Shown in pieces: positions 53,810 to 64,000 of a stretch of 64,000 nucleotides of DNA (positions are counted from its first letter, which is position 1; each line of letters opens with the position of its first letter). The stretch lies in NCBI GenBank assembly GCA_963682175.1, contig OY821777.1, positions 17,008,001-17,072,000 of the forward strand, given 5' to 3'. Below the pieces are notes generated by a model. That model ran no database searches, was not told the origin of the DNA, and worked only from the letters and a program-made list of their open reading frames with translations. The translations under genes and the position numbers were made by a program. The stretch comes from Triglochin maritima. Its lineage: Eukaryota > Streptophyta > Magnoliopsida > Alismatales > Juncaginaceae.

Positions 53810-56800
53810 GGAGGGCGAATGTTTAAGGCAAAAATGGAGATTTGAAGAAAAACTGTGGGAAGTTGGGGGTGCACAACTTTTTGTCTCATGTTCACATGCG
53901 AGAGCGTAAATTTCGGGGATTTTGGTTGAAAATCGGATGAGCAGAAACGTGTTTGGGGCAGATGTGTGGGAGCTGGAAAAGCGGTGAACAGTTGGGTTCA
54001 CCAAACCAAACACACCCTAAGTGTGCCTTCTCCCATTGATGTTGTAAACTTGGTTTTGTTCCACACCAAGCTTAAAGGGGGTTGTAATGACTAATGAGAA
54101 TAAAAGCATGAGAGTTAGGGTTATGAGATGTATAGATGTTTTATAGGCGTAAGGGCTGAAAAAGACCCAATGGGTAATTTTTGTTTTGTAATAGTCGTCT
54201 AGCTTAGTCTTTTTTAGGCCCATTGGCTACAACTGTTGTGATGGTCGTTTCTCCTTTACAACAAAAGCCTTGACTTGAGCTCTATAAATACAAACCTCCC
54301 CTCTACGTTGTCTGTTGAGAGTAAGACTCAAGGTCTTCAAACTTCACATATACTAGCAATGGCTAGAACGTAGAAAATGGAGTTGGTGGAACAAATCTTG
54401 AATAAGTTGTGTCAATTATTTTAGGCAAAAAAAAATGAACTATGTAAATACAACAACCAATAATTAACCTCACTCCCGTCTGGTTTTTCTAAACATAATA
54501 ATACTTTAATTTTTCGAATATCGAGGCAAATGACGTTAACTATCATCAATGATATTCTAGCTGTTTGAACTTTAAAATGTAGCCATACAATGTAATGAAG
54601 GGTATGTCGATCTAAAGTCTTTTTGAATATAAGTCGCGTCATTTTTTTTAAGACAACAATTATGATTATCCACTCCATTGTAATTACATACAAGATGCAA
54701 CCTGCTTCATTGGTCTTTGATCTATGAATTTATTCCAAGTACACATATCTACTAACTAATCTACCCCGAATCAGTGAACCATTCAGTTCTCGAGAAATTA
54801 GAAATTTCATGCAATCAACATAACTTGTTGACGAGCAACATATTTTAGGTCCGAAACATCGATGCGAGTTCTGCTTCCAACTTGATTCTATTTCTAACCC
54901 TACGTCACTATATATAAAGAAACAACTTGAACATATGAAGTGGAATAATATTAGTGTAGTATTTATCACCTTTTCGAGAACAAAACAAAACGGAAAAATT
55001 CAAAAAATTGCTTATGGGTCTGGGTCTTTCTACCATGATTGCATCAATAATATGCTGTTACGTTAAACCAGTGATCATTGACAAACACTGTTTGGTGGCT
55101 CCTGCTTGCTTGTCGTCCTTGAACTGGTTTTGACAGAAGAGGTCTTTTTTTTTTTGTGAAGTATCATATCAGTTCTGCGTCTAAGTGAACAGTGATAGAA
55201 TCCAGACATCACCAAGTGGTTGGGGTACCTGACAACACTGTCCAGTTGAAAGAGACTAATGCATTATAACCTGAAATAATATCGTATTCATAAGGAATTT
55301 CGGCAACGAGAATTCTTGTTTCCAGCGTTGGAGACGAGTAGAACGAGAGAAAACATAAATTCACGTGACCGAGCAATACCAAGAATCTACGTGGAAATCT
55401 CTCTCCGGAAAATGATTTATAGACTCGTTTTAACACGTTCTTTGTGATGCTCCTGACTTGACATGATTCCTTGAAACTGCATGCTTATGAATTGTTTATT
55501 AATTTTTTAATTTATTCTCAAAATTGATGACGTATGTCCTATTCCAAACTAGTCTCTTGCAGGATTAGTGTGGTTCCTGCACAACTTGTGTGTCCCCAAC
55601 GGGACATCACACACGGGACATATGTGTCTCATTTATTTGTACTTAAAGTGTCTACTAATTGAAAATCAATCATCTTTTACATGAAAATCAATTTTTTAAT
55701 TAATAAAATGAAAAACACAATTGATAACATAAATTGTGACACAGCACGTCTAATGACTCCTAAAGGAGAGACCATAGAGTTACGTAACTTTCTTCCCTTG
55801 ACTTCCTCAAATCATGCCCAAGCCAACTAAAAACGTTTAGGAAATCTATCCATTTATAAGCTACAAGTAAGGTTACTTATATGGTGAATCAAAAAGTCGA
55901 TTGATTCTTACAACTTCATCATACTTGTGAGATGATTCCAACAATTACAGTGATGACTAATTAAAGTGGTAAAAGATTTTATGATTCACAACAAAATTCA
56001 TGTAACTTTCTAAGACCATCTGTAACAATAACCTTCACGACCTGGTCATCAGTTTTTTTTTTCTCTCTTCCAAATCAACTTTCTCTATCTTCAACATTAG
56101 TTTTCTCTCTTCTCAACTCACTTTTTTCTCTTTCCTACACTATTCACATCTTAACCACAACCCATCACAACTCATCTCTCTCTTCAATTTCATTTCGAAG
56201 TCGATTTTGAAAAAAAATTAAAAAATCAAAAAATAGAATACGTATTTTCAAAAAAAAAAAAATATTAAAACTAATTTTAAAAAATCAAAACAAAAAAATC
56301 TTTAAAAAACATGCTGAGCACATACGACCGACCATGCCTACCACCCCCGAGCCTAAGGTACCATTTTTCAGAAGGCCCTTTTTTATTTATTTACTAATAC
56401 AGTACACATAGGATATTATTTTAGCATTATAAAGCACTACCCGTGTACCATGTCCAGCATGGCTTCTGACGTGCAAACACCAGATAGATAATCAATGGCT
56501 GTCCTCCATAGATGGAACCGCTTGGTGCCAGATTATGATAGTATTATAACGCAAACACCTTTAACAAAATATTTAAAGAACACTGCAACTGCAGAGTTAT
56601 GTCAAATGAAGCTTGAAGGAAGAATCATCAGCGATGAATCCTATTTTTCCTGATAAAATCGTACTAACTAAACCGAGTGATTGGACAGTACCATCAAACA
56701 CTGTTCATGGATTGCAGAATAAATGCCAAAACGCCATTTGAGAACTGCGCACGATGTAGAAAGATACTAATTATTATAGTAGAATGATTGCATTAGTAAG

Positions 56801-57240
56801 AAAACTTCCAGATAGAAAAGAAATCGTACCCATAAACTCCACCTTCTTCAATCAAGTTAGAAAACTTTACACTACATGTTTGAAAACTTTCAAGGATAGA
56901 CCCGTCTCTCCATATAGATATTGCCAAACATCTATGATTAATACCTGAAAACATCCTATCTTAGTTGAAATGTGCAAGCAACATGTTTCATTATAGTATG
57001 GAACTCTGGATTTTACCAGCTCGAAGTGCAAGACGACAGGTGAATGGGTTAAAATCTCAACCACAACCAGGACCAGATGAGGCGTTTCACTTATTAATCA
57101 CAATACACTCCTACATATTAGTTCAAATTTCCTGAAAGACCAATGATTTGAACATGAACTTGGACTTATTATCACTTGCAGGCACATGAGGTCCACCTTT
57201 TTCAATCACCTTCTCTTCCATCATTCACTGCAACATTCTC
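53810..57240. other. Intergenic, no gene seen
   Basis: AT-rich with short scattered frames and no recognisable domain on either strand. A 'ctctataaatac' TATA-like element occurs near 54281 followed by only short frames. 56160-56300 is an A-rich low-complexity stretch. Confidence 0.4.
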
Positions 57241-57481
57241 ATCATTTACCGTATGCTCTCCCTTTCTGTCATTTTTCCTACTCCCACTAGACAAATAAAA
57301 AGAGGAACTCAACTTTACGTCCAAGCACTTTTGCAGGCACAAATTCCACACTGCAATAAAGACCGCACGCTAAATTCTATTCAGATTCGCCAGCTGCAAA
57401 AGCCAGGGCTCATGCAACCACGAATCGACCACCACCACACACGAGATTGTGTTCCAAGGAGAATTCTATCGCACACTGGGA

Positions 57482-57482
<1 letters not shown>

Positions 57483-57521
<39 letters not shown>
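57483..57521. repeat. Poly-G tract, 39 nt
   Basis: Uninterrupted run of 39 G. It creates poly-Gly or poly-Pro in overlapping spurious frames. Long G runs are rare in plant DNA and hard to sequence, so the length is unreliable. Confidence 0.9.
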
Positions 57522-57525
<4 letters not shown>

Positions 57526-58398
57526 GATTGATGCAAAAGTGATTGGGAGACATGCCATCATCCATCAGGCAGGAGAGGGGCAGAGGCAGCAGCAGCTTTC
57601 TGCCTCCAAGCCATTCCAATCCAAACTGCTTCAGGACAAGGGGAAAGGAGTGGAAGACGTTTTGATAGGGAGAGAGTAGAATATCATCATTATTATACCA
57701 GATCATGATAAACGATAGCACATGTAAAGGCCCTTTCAAAGACATCATCAAACCCAAAGTTTATTCCCCCACCACTCTCCCCTCCTTTGTCTGCTCACCT
57801 ACTAATCCCAACCCCAACAGTAGAAACAAATCCCAGAGAAGGGGCATCCAGAGCCAGTCACCCACTCCAAAACCTAGTGTCTACAGCCCATGCCATGCCA
57901 CTACACTACACTACTTGCCTATCGTCCCGTGCCTCATACGACCAACTAAGCGACATAGATTTGGTCCACAGTCCAAGAAGAGAAAGAGAGGGGGTCCACG
58001 TCGTCAACACCGTTGGATGCACTCAAGGCAAGGATGGACTTCTAACTCACCAACTCTAAGCATCAAAGTGCAATTGCTTTTGATCTCTCCAAATTGCATA
58101 CATGTTGCATCTCCTCCAAGGCAAGAGGAAGCAGACAAAACTATCAGCCCTGGACCCTCATATTCCCACACATTGAGACCCTCCAATCACTACCATCCAA
58201 CCCTTCTTGGAGCTTACTACTCGAAGTTATCCCAATTTAAAAAATCCTGCGGGGGCTCCACACATTAGCTACTAAATCCTTTCCTTCTTGGACTTTGCAC
58301 CTTCCCTGCATGATTACCCTTCTCTACTACACGTCCGCAAAAAAATGAGAAGCCACAACACATGATTTAAATGAGGGTGACAAGCAATTGAGTCTCAC

Positions 58399-58406
58399 TA
58401 TAAATA
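58399..58406 (+). promoter_or_regulatory. TATA box of the gene at 58497
   Basis: TATAAATA lies 98 bp upstream of the start codon, followed by an A/C-rich leader without other ATG in frame. Good spacing for a plant promoter. Confidence 0.6.
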
Positions 58407-58496
58407 ACACACTCCATCACCCTATCATTCAACACCTAACACGACCACCAAACCAAAAACTATAGAATCACCATTATTGCTATACTTAGGTCTCCC

Positions 58497-58886
58497 ATGA
58501 GAAGGCAGGAGCAAGGGGGAGAACCATCAGTTCTCCATTCCTCCATTGTCCTCCTACAGGAGAGATTCAGGAGACTAGAGAGAGTGAAGGAAATGAGAGA
58601 GAGGGAGCAACAGAGGGTTTCACCTTCCGAGTTAGGACGCCATAGCACATGCACACATTACGATCAACAGCAGCAACCCAGGTGGTTTTTCCATCCAGAA
58701 TTGGTGAATCCTTCTGCACTTCGTGGGAAGTCCACCCGGTATTTTGAATCTCCAGGAAAACACGTGGAATTACGGTGTGATACATCACTCTCAATGAGCT
58801 TGTGGCCAGAAAGACCTGCAGCCATGTCCATCATCAGCATGGATTATCCCGATGAGAGGGACATAGACACTTCTCTGCACCTGTAA
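58497..58886 (+). CDS. Small conserved plant protein of unknown function
   Basis: Single-exon frame of 129 codons starting MRRQEQGGE. It contains 'SVLHSSIVLLQERFRRLERV' followed by a charged helix 'KEMREREQQR', a middle 'RWFFHPELVNPS' and the C-terminus 'DERDIDTSLHL'. This combination (LLQERFRxLxRVKExRExR near the start, DxDTSLHL at the end) is familiar from a family of small uncharacterised plant proteins; no biochemical role is known to me. The N-terminal part may form a short coiled coil. A TATA box at 58399 and an adenine-rich leader support the start. It converges on the gene ending at 59010. Confidence 0.75.
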   Translation: MRRQEQGGEPSVLHSSIVLLQERFRRLERVKEMREREQQRVSPSELGRHSTCTHYDQQQQPRWFFHPELVNPSALRGKSTRYFESPGKHVELRCDTSLSMSLWPERPAAMSIISMDYPDERDIDTSLHL

Positions 58887-59009
58887 AACAAACCAGTCTA
58901 GTGCAAAACTACCTGACCATCCTTCCACATCTCATCTCTATTTCCCTTCCCGGGTGGGGTTCTCCTCCTCGACATTATAACAAGGGAAGAGTTGTGGCTA
59001 GTAATGTAA

Positions 59010-62000
59010 CTAGTGTTTATTATTATTAGTTAGTTGATCTGTTTTTTCATCGATGACCATGTGGTGGTTGTAGCTGTCCTCAGATCTTTCTGGTAAAGAA
59101 ATCTCATCGGAGTGCCCATTAGCATTACCCAGTATCTGCTCCACAGAATTCTCGCCATCCCCTCGCGAATAGTACTTCTCATTACGCCAGGACTCTCCTT
59201 TAGCCACCTTGATAGGCTCTTTAATGGGTCTAAATAAGACCTCTTCAACCTTTCTCTCGTTGGCTTCCAGGATCTGCAATAGGATCAATGAAAGAAATAA
59301 ATATCCAAAGCATGTTAACTTCTACGCCAGCTTTTCCACCCTAGCAGAAGAACATAAAATTTTAAACCTGCAGTCTTTAACGGTCAGTGTAACGTAGTAT
59401 ACATGAAGCAACAACCATGATAGTCTTACTATTTACTTGTTCATACTAGAATTCCTAATACTTTCAATGCACCTAGTAAGACTGATGGAATTACGGGAAT
59501 CAGTCTTTAGTTAACATTCTACGAAGGAAAATCAACACTGTGACAACCAGTAGATTATATTACAAAGTGGAGAAAATTTCACCAATGAAGAGTGATCTTA
59601 AATATTCGAACACAGGCCACATGAATTTTTCAACTACCATAGTGGACACAATGGTGAAGAGCATTTAAAACGAGATGTTTTTTTATCATACATTATAAAT
59701 AAGATGTTACTAAACATACAATCATATAACCCCACCACCAACACAAATAGTGCTCCAACTTTTGATGAAATTACTTTATGGTGGATTACCCATTGTTGCA
59801 GGAGAATCCAGATAACCTATGCTATCACAATCAAAAATATCATATAAAGTGTGAAGTTACTACTTATATCGTTTTCCCTTCAAAATGGCGATCAAATTTT
59901 TTGAGGTTGGCTCTTTTGTGTCAGATTATCATTAATTGCTGCAAGAAAATCCTGAAAACGTATGACTACAATTTTGCATCTTTCATCAGAAATTTGCAAG
60001 ACTGACTTTGCAACTATTGCTAGGGAAAATGCTGCAACTTGCAACTATTGCAAGGTTGAGTTTTTGAGGATAGTAATAATGTGACAGTTTAACTTGAGCT
60101 ACTTTTTGTATGGTCTCATCTAGATGCTGGAATCCAGTGGATGAGCTCTTGAAGGTCCAAATATCAAGTGCTACATACATTGGCAAAACTAGATTGATGA
60201 CAGATGCAAATCAAGTAGAGTAACTGCTAACTATTACCTAGCCTTAATGACTTCATTTAAAAGCACAATGCAAATGCATATGATTTCCACTAATAGCCTT
60301 TTAAACAACATGGGCACACGATCAAGAAGGCAATACAGAATATAATGAATTTTTGCTAACTTGGACTAGAAGCAACTCCATAATTAATGACCTGAGCTTT
60401 AGGACTCCACTGAACTAAACCAGGATCCTAGACACTGAAACCAAGAAATAAGATGACTTCCTTAAAGCAATTACAATTCGAAGATAACATGGTTTCTAGA
60501 TCTAGGACTACAGAAAACACTTTGTCTTGGAGTGCAACTTCTGTTTAAAATTCAAAATTGAACACTTTTAAAACTTAATAATAATTTAACTCAAACCACC
60601 TCTGAAAATGATTGCATAATAAATCACCAAAGACAACCACATGTAATGAATCGTGGTAAGTCAACAGGCATTCAAAAATTATTATTTAGAACATACATGA
60701 TCTCATAGGAAGTGACTCGAAAAGGTTAGGAGAAAACGTACCTAGATCTTGAAAATCATCAATTAATGATGCATAGGTTAGAAAATGAAGATTTGGGAGA
60801 GAAACTATACAAACCAGGGAAGATACAAAAATAGCAGAAAAAAATTTGAGCATTTTGACCAAAATCCACACCTTCATTTTCTAACCCTGATACTCAAATA
60901 ATTCAAACTCCTCCATCACCCTAAGTATCAAAGCCATCAAACACCTCAGCCGCCACCATCCACCTCTGGCAGCCACCAAACACAGTTTTCTATCTCCTTT
61001 TGCTCAATCTTCTTTCAACCGTCCTTGATATTTTTCTTTGAAGATCATTATTTCCTGATCTGTTTCATTTTTTCTATTGGTTCATGTATATTTTTCATTG
61101 TTTTAGGAGGTTTGTTTGATCTCTAATAGTTTTATATTAATTTAATGTTAATTTTATATGTACATAGTTTGAATTTATAAGTAAAATCATTATATTTTTC
61201 CATTATTAAAACCTTAAACTCCATGTACTCCAGATAGCACATATACTCTCTATGCAGTACCTTTCAGCATATCGCATATCAGATCCTTGGATTGCTGAAC
61301 TCATAGCCTTACGATCATAAGCTCATATTAGATACTATTAATAAGAGACCTCAGGGATCTCAAAACAGTAAAAGAATATTATAAATGGTAAATCTATTGA
61401 TTATTACTACTTCACATACGGAGAGGCCTTTCAAAATTAAGTGGTATAAAAGATCAGTTAAATGTAACGACTAATGACCTTAAAAAATGAAAGCATCTGA
61501 GACCATACCAGATATGCCTAAAGTATAAGACTGAAGTAAAACACCATTTACATAAAAAAGCAAACAACCAATTAAAAAAACCAGTGTCCATTTCTAATGG
61601 AGTTAAAGATTAAGTTATTTTTAGGTGTTTGGATTACAATGGACTAAATCAACGTGGTTCATATAAACTATCTGCGATTCTTATTTATTGTGAATTAGCA
61701 AAATGTTGTCTAGGCATCAGATCACGAGTCAATCGGAAACAACCTCTTTGTCACATGGGGACAATGGTTTGGTTGTGTACATCCGACCTCCCCCCTCCCG
61801 TAATGTGGGAGCCTATTTGTGGTTTTGGGGGTAACATTGTTGATGAACCAATTAAAAAACCAAATGATCTGCATAAAAGATCATGGTCTACCTCAAGTTC
61901 AAAAATTTGATGCTTTTCTCTCTCCTCCAAATAATCAGATTCTGCATCATCCTCATCGTCATACTTGCCATTCTCGTCTTGATCTTTATTTTTTAGCACC

Positions 62001-63045
62001 ACCTTCATTTTGTCACCTTTATTTGGTATGCACCCAAAAGACTCACATATGAAACCAGATACAGTTTCATACTGATGATCCTGCAGGCAAAGATAGAAGT
62101 TCCCCTTAGGAAATTCTTAGTTGCGACAAAATGATAGAAAATAAATGGTTAATGGTGAAAGTTGAATAATTTAAAACAGCACCGTCTGGGGGTCAGAAGA
62201 ACTAGATGTGCAATACTGAATTGTAAAATGAGTTCAGACTACTCTGTGACATATGATTGCAGCATAAAAGATAAAACCACCACATGGCAGAGACATGCAA
62301 TCTAATTGATATTGTACCAATATATATGTATAAACACACACCATGTCAAAAGTTGATTTCTGTTTGGCATCTTATTCAATATTTTCTTTTGACCATTTGC
62401 CAGAGAAATTTCAACTTCATTTCCCCTCAGATCTTTTCATCTTTCAATACAGTTATATCTCATTCTCATTAATACCCACTTCCTCACTATCTACATACAC
62501 CTTGCTCGTAATCTTTCGAAATGCTGTTAATATAAAGCTAACAAGAAGGGCCTAAGTGCTGGCAGAGAAAGTGCTACTTCATATGATGGTTCTTACACTT
62601 ATTTCTCAAATGTCCTTTTCTCCATATGAATTGCTATAAAACAAAATAAATGGGTTTCCTTCCTCACCTGATCCTTTTATTTTCTCTTCTCTTTACTCTT
62701 TGAGTTGCTCTAGAACATGCCAGTATATCTACCAACTATTCAACTTAAACCTTTTTTATCGGTAACTATTCAACTTAAATCAATTACTTCGCTCCCATTA
62801 TAACAAGTATAAAAATAAATATAAAAGTCTAATATAACTCAGATAATATGAGCAATAAAAATATTATAGGAAGGAAACTAAGTACAACAAATGATTCCAC
62901 TCCAATTCATGAGATAACAAAAGAAAACCTCCGGTATTTTGACATTTAATTCTTCTGAAAGTTGGTCCATTGAAGTATTTGCATCCACATCAAAAGATCC
63001 ATCTTTCAGCAGGACAACTCCACCAGTTTTTCTTTGAATCTCTTC
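59010..63045 (-). CDS. CBS/transporter-associated domain (CorC-like, DUF21) protein, last three exons
   Basis: Minus strand exons are 62929-63045, 61892-62080 and 59010-59273, all with GT..AG borders and phase 0 joins. They encode 'EEIQRKTGGVVLLKDGSFDV', 'DANTSMDQLSEELNVKIPE', 'DHQYETVSGFICESFGCIP', 'KGDKMKVVLKNKDQDENG' and 'EREKHQIFELE', then 'ILEANERKVEEVLF'. This is the CorC_HlyC transporter-associated domain that ends plant chloroplast-predicted DUF21-CBS proteins (Arabidopsis At3g13070/At1g55930 type). DUF21 and the CBS pair must be encoded upstream, beyond the window. The tail after 'VLFRPIKE' is hydrophilic with 'EDSYNHHMVIDEKTD', stop TAG at 59010. Family members are thought to act in membrane ion transport; that is inference. 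No breaks in the exons seen. Confidence 0.88.
59274..61891 (-). other. Large last intron of the CBS-domain gene
   Basis: 2.6 kb AT-rich intron from donor GAG|GTAGAC (61891) to acceptor TTGCAG|ATC (59274). I see no inserted element with recognisable ends. Short frames inside have no domain features. Confidence 0.75.
62081..62928 (-). other. Intron of the CBS-domain gene
   Basis: 848 bp, donor GAG|GTTTTC and acceptor CCTGCAG|GAT. Nothing else recognised within. Confidence 0.75.
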
Positions 63046-64000
63046 CTGTCATACGAAGGAGCAAGGTAAGTTTTACCTTCAAGCATTAACAAAATAAAAA
63101 ATCAATCCATATCATTTATCAATAATACTCAATCACAAAAAAGTCCAAAAAAAGGTTCAGAACTAGCATATTTGTTGTGAATGATGATTTTCTATTTACC
63201 TAACAGGTATCACAACAAGATAACCAAAAAATCTAGCCTTCTCTAATTTTGTAGGTTACACTCACCCTCACAAGATGATACCACACATGCTAATTGCATT
63301 CTCTTTTTGTTAGACCAATGCGTAAAACTTAGGAATTACTAAGGATCCAGCATTGTGCATCAATGTTGAGAATTATAAAGGTGTTGGAGATGCACATGAA
63401 CCATGTCAGGAGAACCTCCACAATAAGAATATCTAACCAACAGTTCACAAGAAAGCATATTACCTCTGACTCTGAAAGCAACTTAGTAAAGAAACTGGAT
63501 AATCAATTAACAAAAATTGCCAAAGAATTGTGGCTCGATTTATTATTTGCATAAGGTTGTACAAAACAGCTACTGATTAAGAAAAATGTGCATGAAACAT
63601 ATCTGAAGCCAGTAGATGATAATCCAAGAATAAATAGAAGAATTGAATGCTAGAAGATTAATCTTTCGATGATAACAACACAAGGTCTTTTAAGGCCATA
63701 AAACATCCAAAATAACAAGATAAAACAACCTTTACAATGACTATGTTAATAGCATAGGAGGCCTAAAAATAACCATAAACAAAAAAGTGTGCTCAAGCAA
63801 GAAATATTAAGCATGGTAAAAGTTGTCTGACTCACTCCATTTTTTTCCGATAGTTAATGTGAAATATTATAGAAGCAACTAAAAGACATTTTTTGGACAG
63901 TCTCCAACTCACCCTGACACAAATTGGGTATATGCTAGTTCAAACTTCAATGCAGCTTGAAGCATAATTATTTTCCATTTCCAATAAGTCAAAATTAAAT
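63046..64000 (-). other. Further intron sequence of the CBS-domain gene
   Basis: The acceptor GACAG|GAAGAG at 63046 starts an intron reading leftward to the exon at 63045. No upstream exon ('GGTVGIVT'-type CBS sequence) is found before the window ends, so the intron likely runs past 64000 or the next exon is short. Confidence 0.55.

Noticed and set aside
57705..58268. 187-codon plus-strand frame rich in Pro, Ser and Arg
   Set aside because: Composition reflects C-rich DNA; no domain, and it lies in the promoter region of the better supported gene at 58497.
1..64000. tRNA, rRNA, snRNA genes and organelle DNA transfers
   Set aside because: None seen on reading both strands; the only tRNA-like matches are the two retrotransposon primer-binding sites. 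A tRNAscan and organelle search would be decisive.

Overview
This is a stretch of a flowering-plant (eudicot-type) nuclear genome. The evidence is a split nuclear LHCII gene, P-class PPR and chloroplast-type CBS/CorC-like genes, plant splice signals, AT-rich intergenic DNA, and a dense nested mix of plant transposon families (Ty1/copia, Ty3/gypsy, CACTA, MULE, PIF/Harbinger, hAT MITEs, LINE). Host genes supported here are an LHCB2-type antenna gene (6232-7384, +), a PPR gene with one apparent frameshift (23665-25615, +), a small conserved plant protein of unknown function (58497-58886, +), the 3' exons of a CBS/transporter-associated-domain gene (59010-63045, -), and a weak candidate small gene (53530-53804, -).

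Layout: 0.8-2.1 kb is a MULE-like element with long terminal inverted repeats. 2.6-3.9 kb holds PIF/Harbinger debris split by a 550-bp hAT MITE with a perfect 8-bp target duplication. LHCB2 is at 6-7.4 kb, followed by a second hAT-like MITE (8131-8730) and a 2.2-kb solo LTR (8823-10994, TSD ATTCA). 11.4-16.7 kb holds a CACTA end with a Ulp1-like protease gene, a 2.1-kb solo LTR (13060-15178) and a MULE end coding a decayed OTU-like domain. 17.0-21.7 kb is a second CACTA element interrupted by a gypsy-type LTR that is itself interrupted by a solo LTR (18476-19997, TSD ATTCT). After the PPR gene come a LINE remnant (28.5-30.2 kb), Harbinger remnants (31.5-32.4 and 36.2-38.2 kb) and an inverted truncated LTR (33.2-35.05 kb). 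38.3-52.5 kb is a nest: one LTR (TSD CCTCC at 38255 and 50627) split by a young defective copia element (38411-42507, TSD GATAA) and by a one-LTR gypsy gag-protease element (43781-49969), then a solo gypsy LTR (50679-52462, TSD ACCAC). The right end is quieter and holds the convergent pair at 58.5-63 kb.

The most unusual signal is a dyad, roughly TCGGT-NN-ACCGA, that recurs dozens of times in PAIRS whose start-to-start distance is nearly constant: exactly 19 bp in most arrays, 21-22 bp in others. It occurs in at least three LTR families, a MULE-like element and a hAT MITE that are otherwise unrelated. In the LTRs where I can place a TATA box the array lies upstream of it. A second paired dyad, ACCGC-N6-GCGGT at exactly 21-bp spacing, is shared by the copia LTR and the gypsy leader, downstream of their TATA boxes, where it could fold into tandem RNA hairpins. 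I know of no description of either; both are hand-read and need genome-wide checking.
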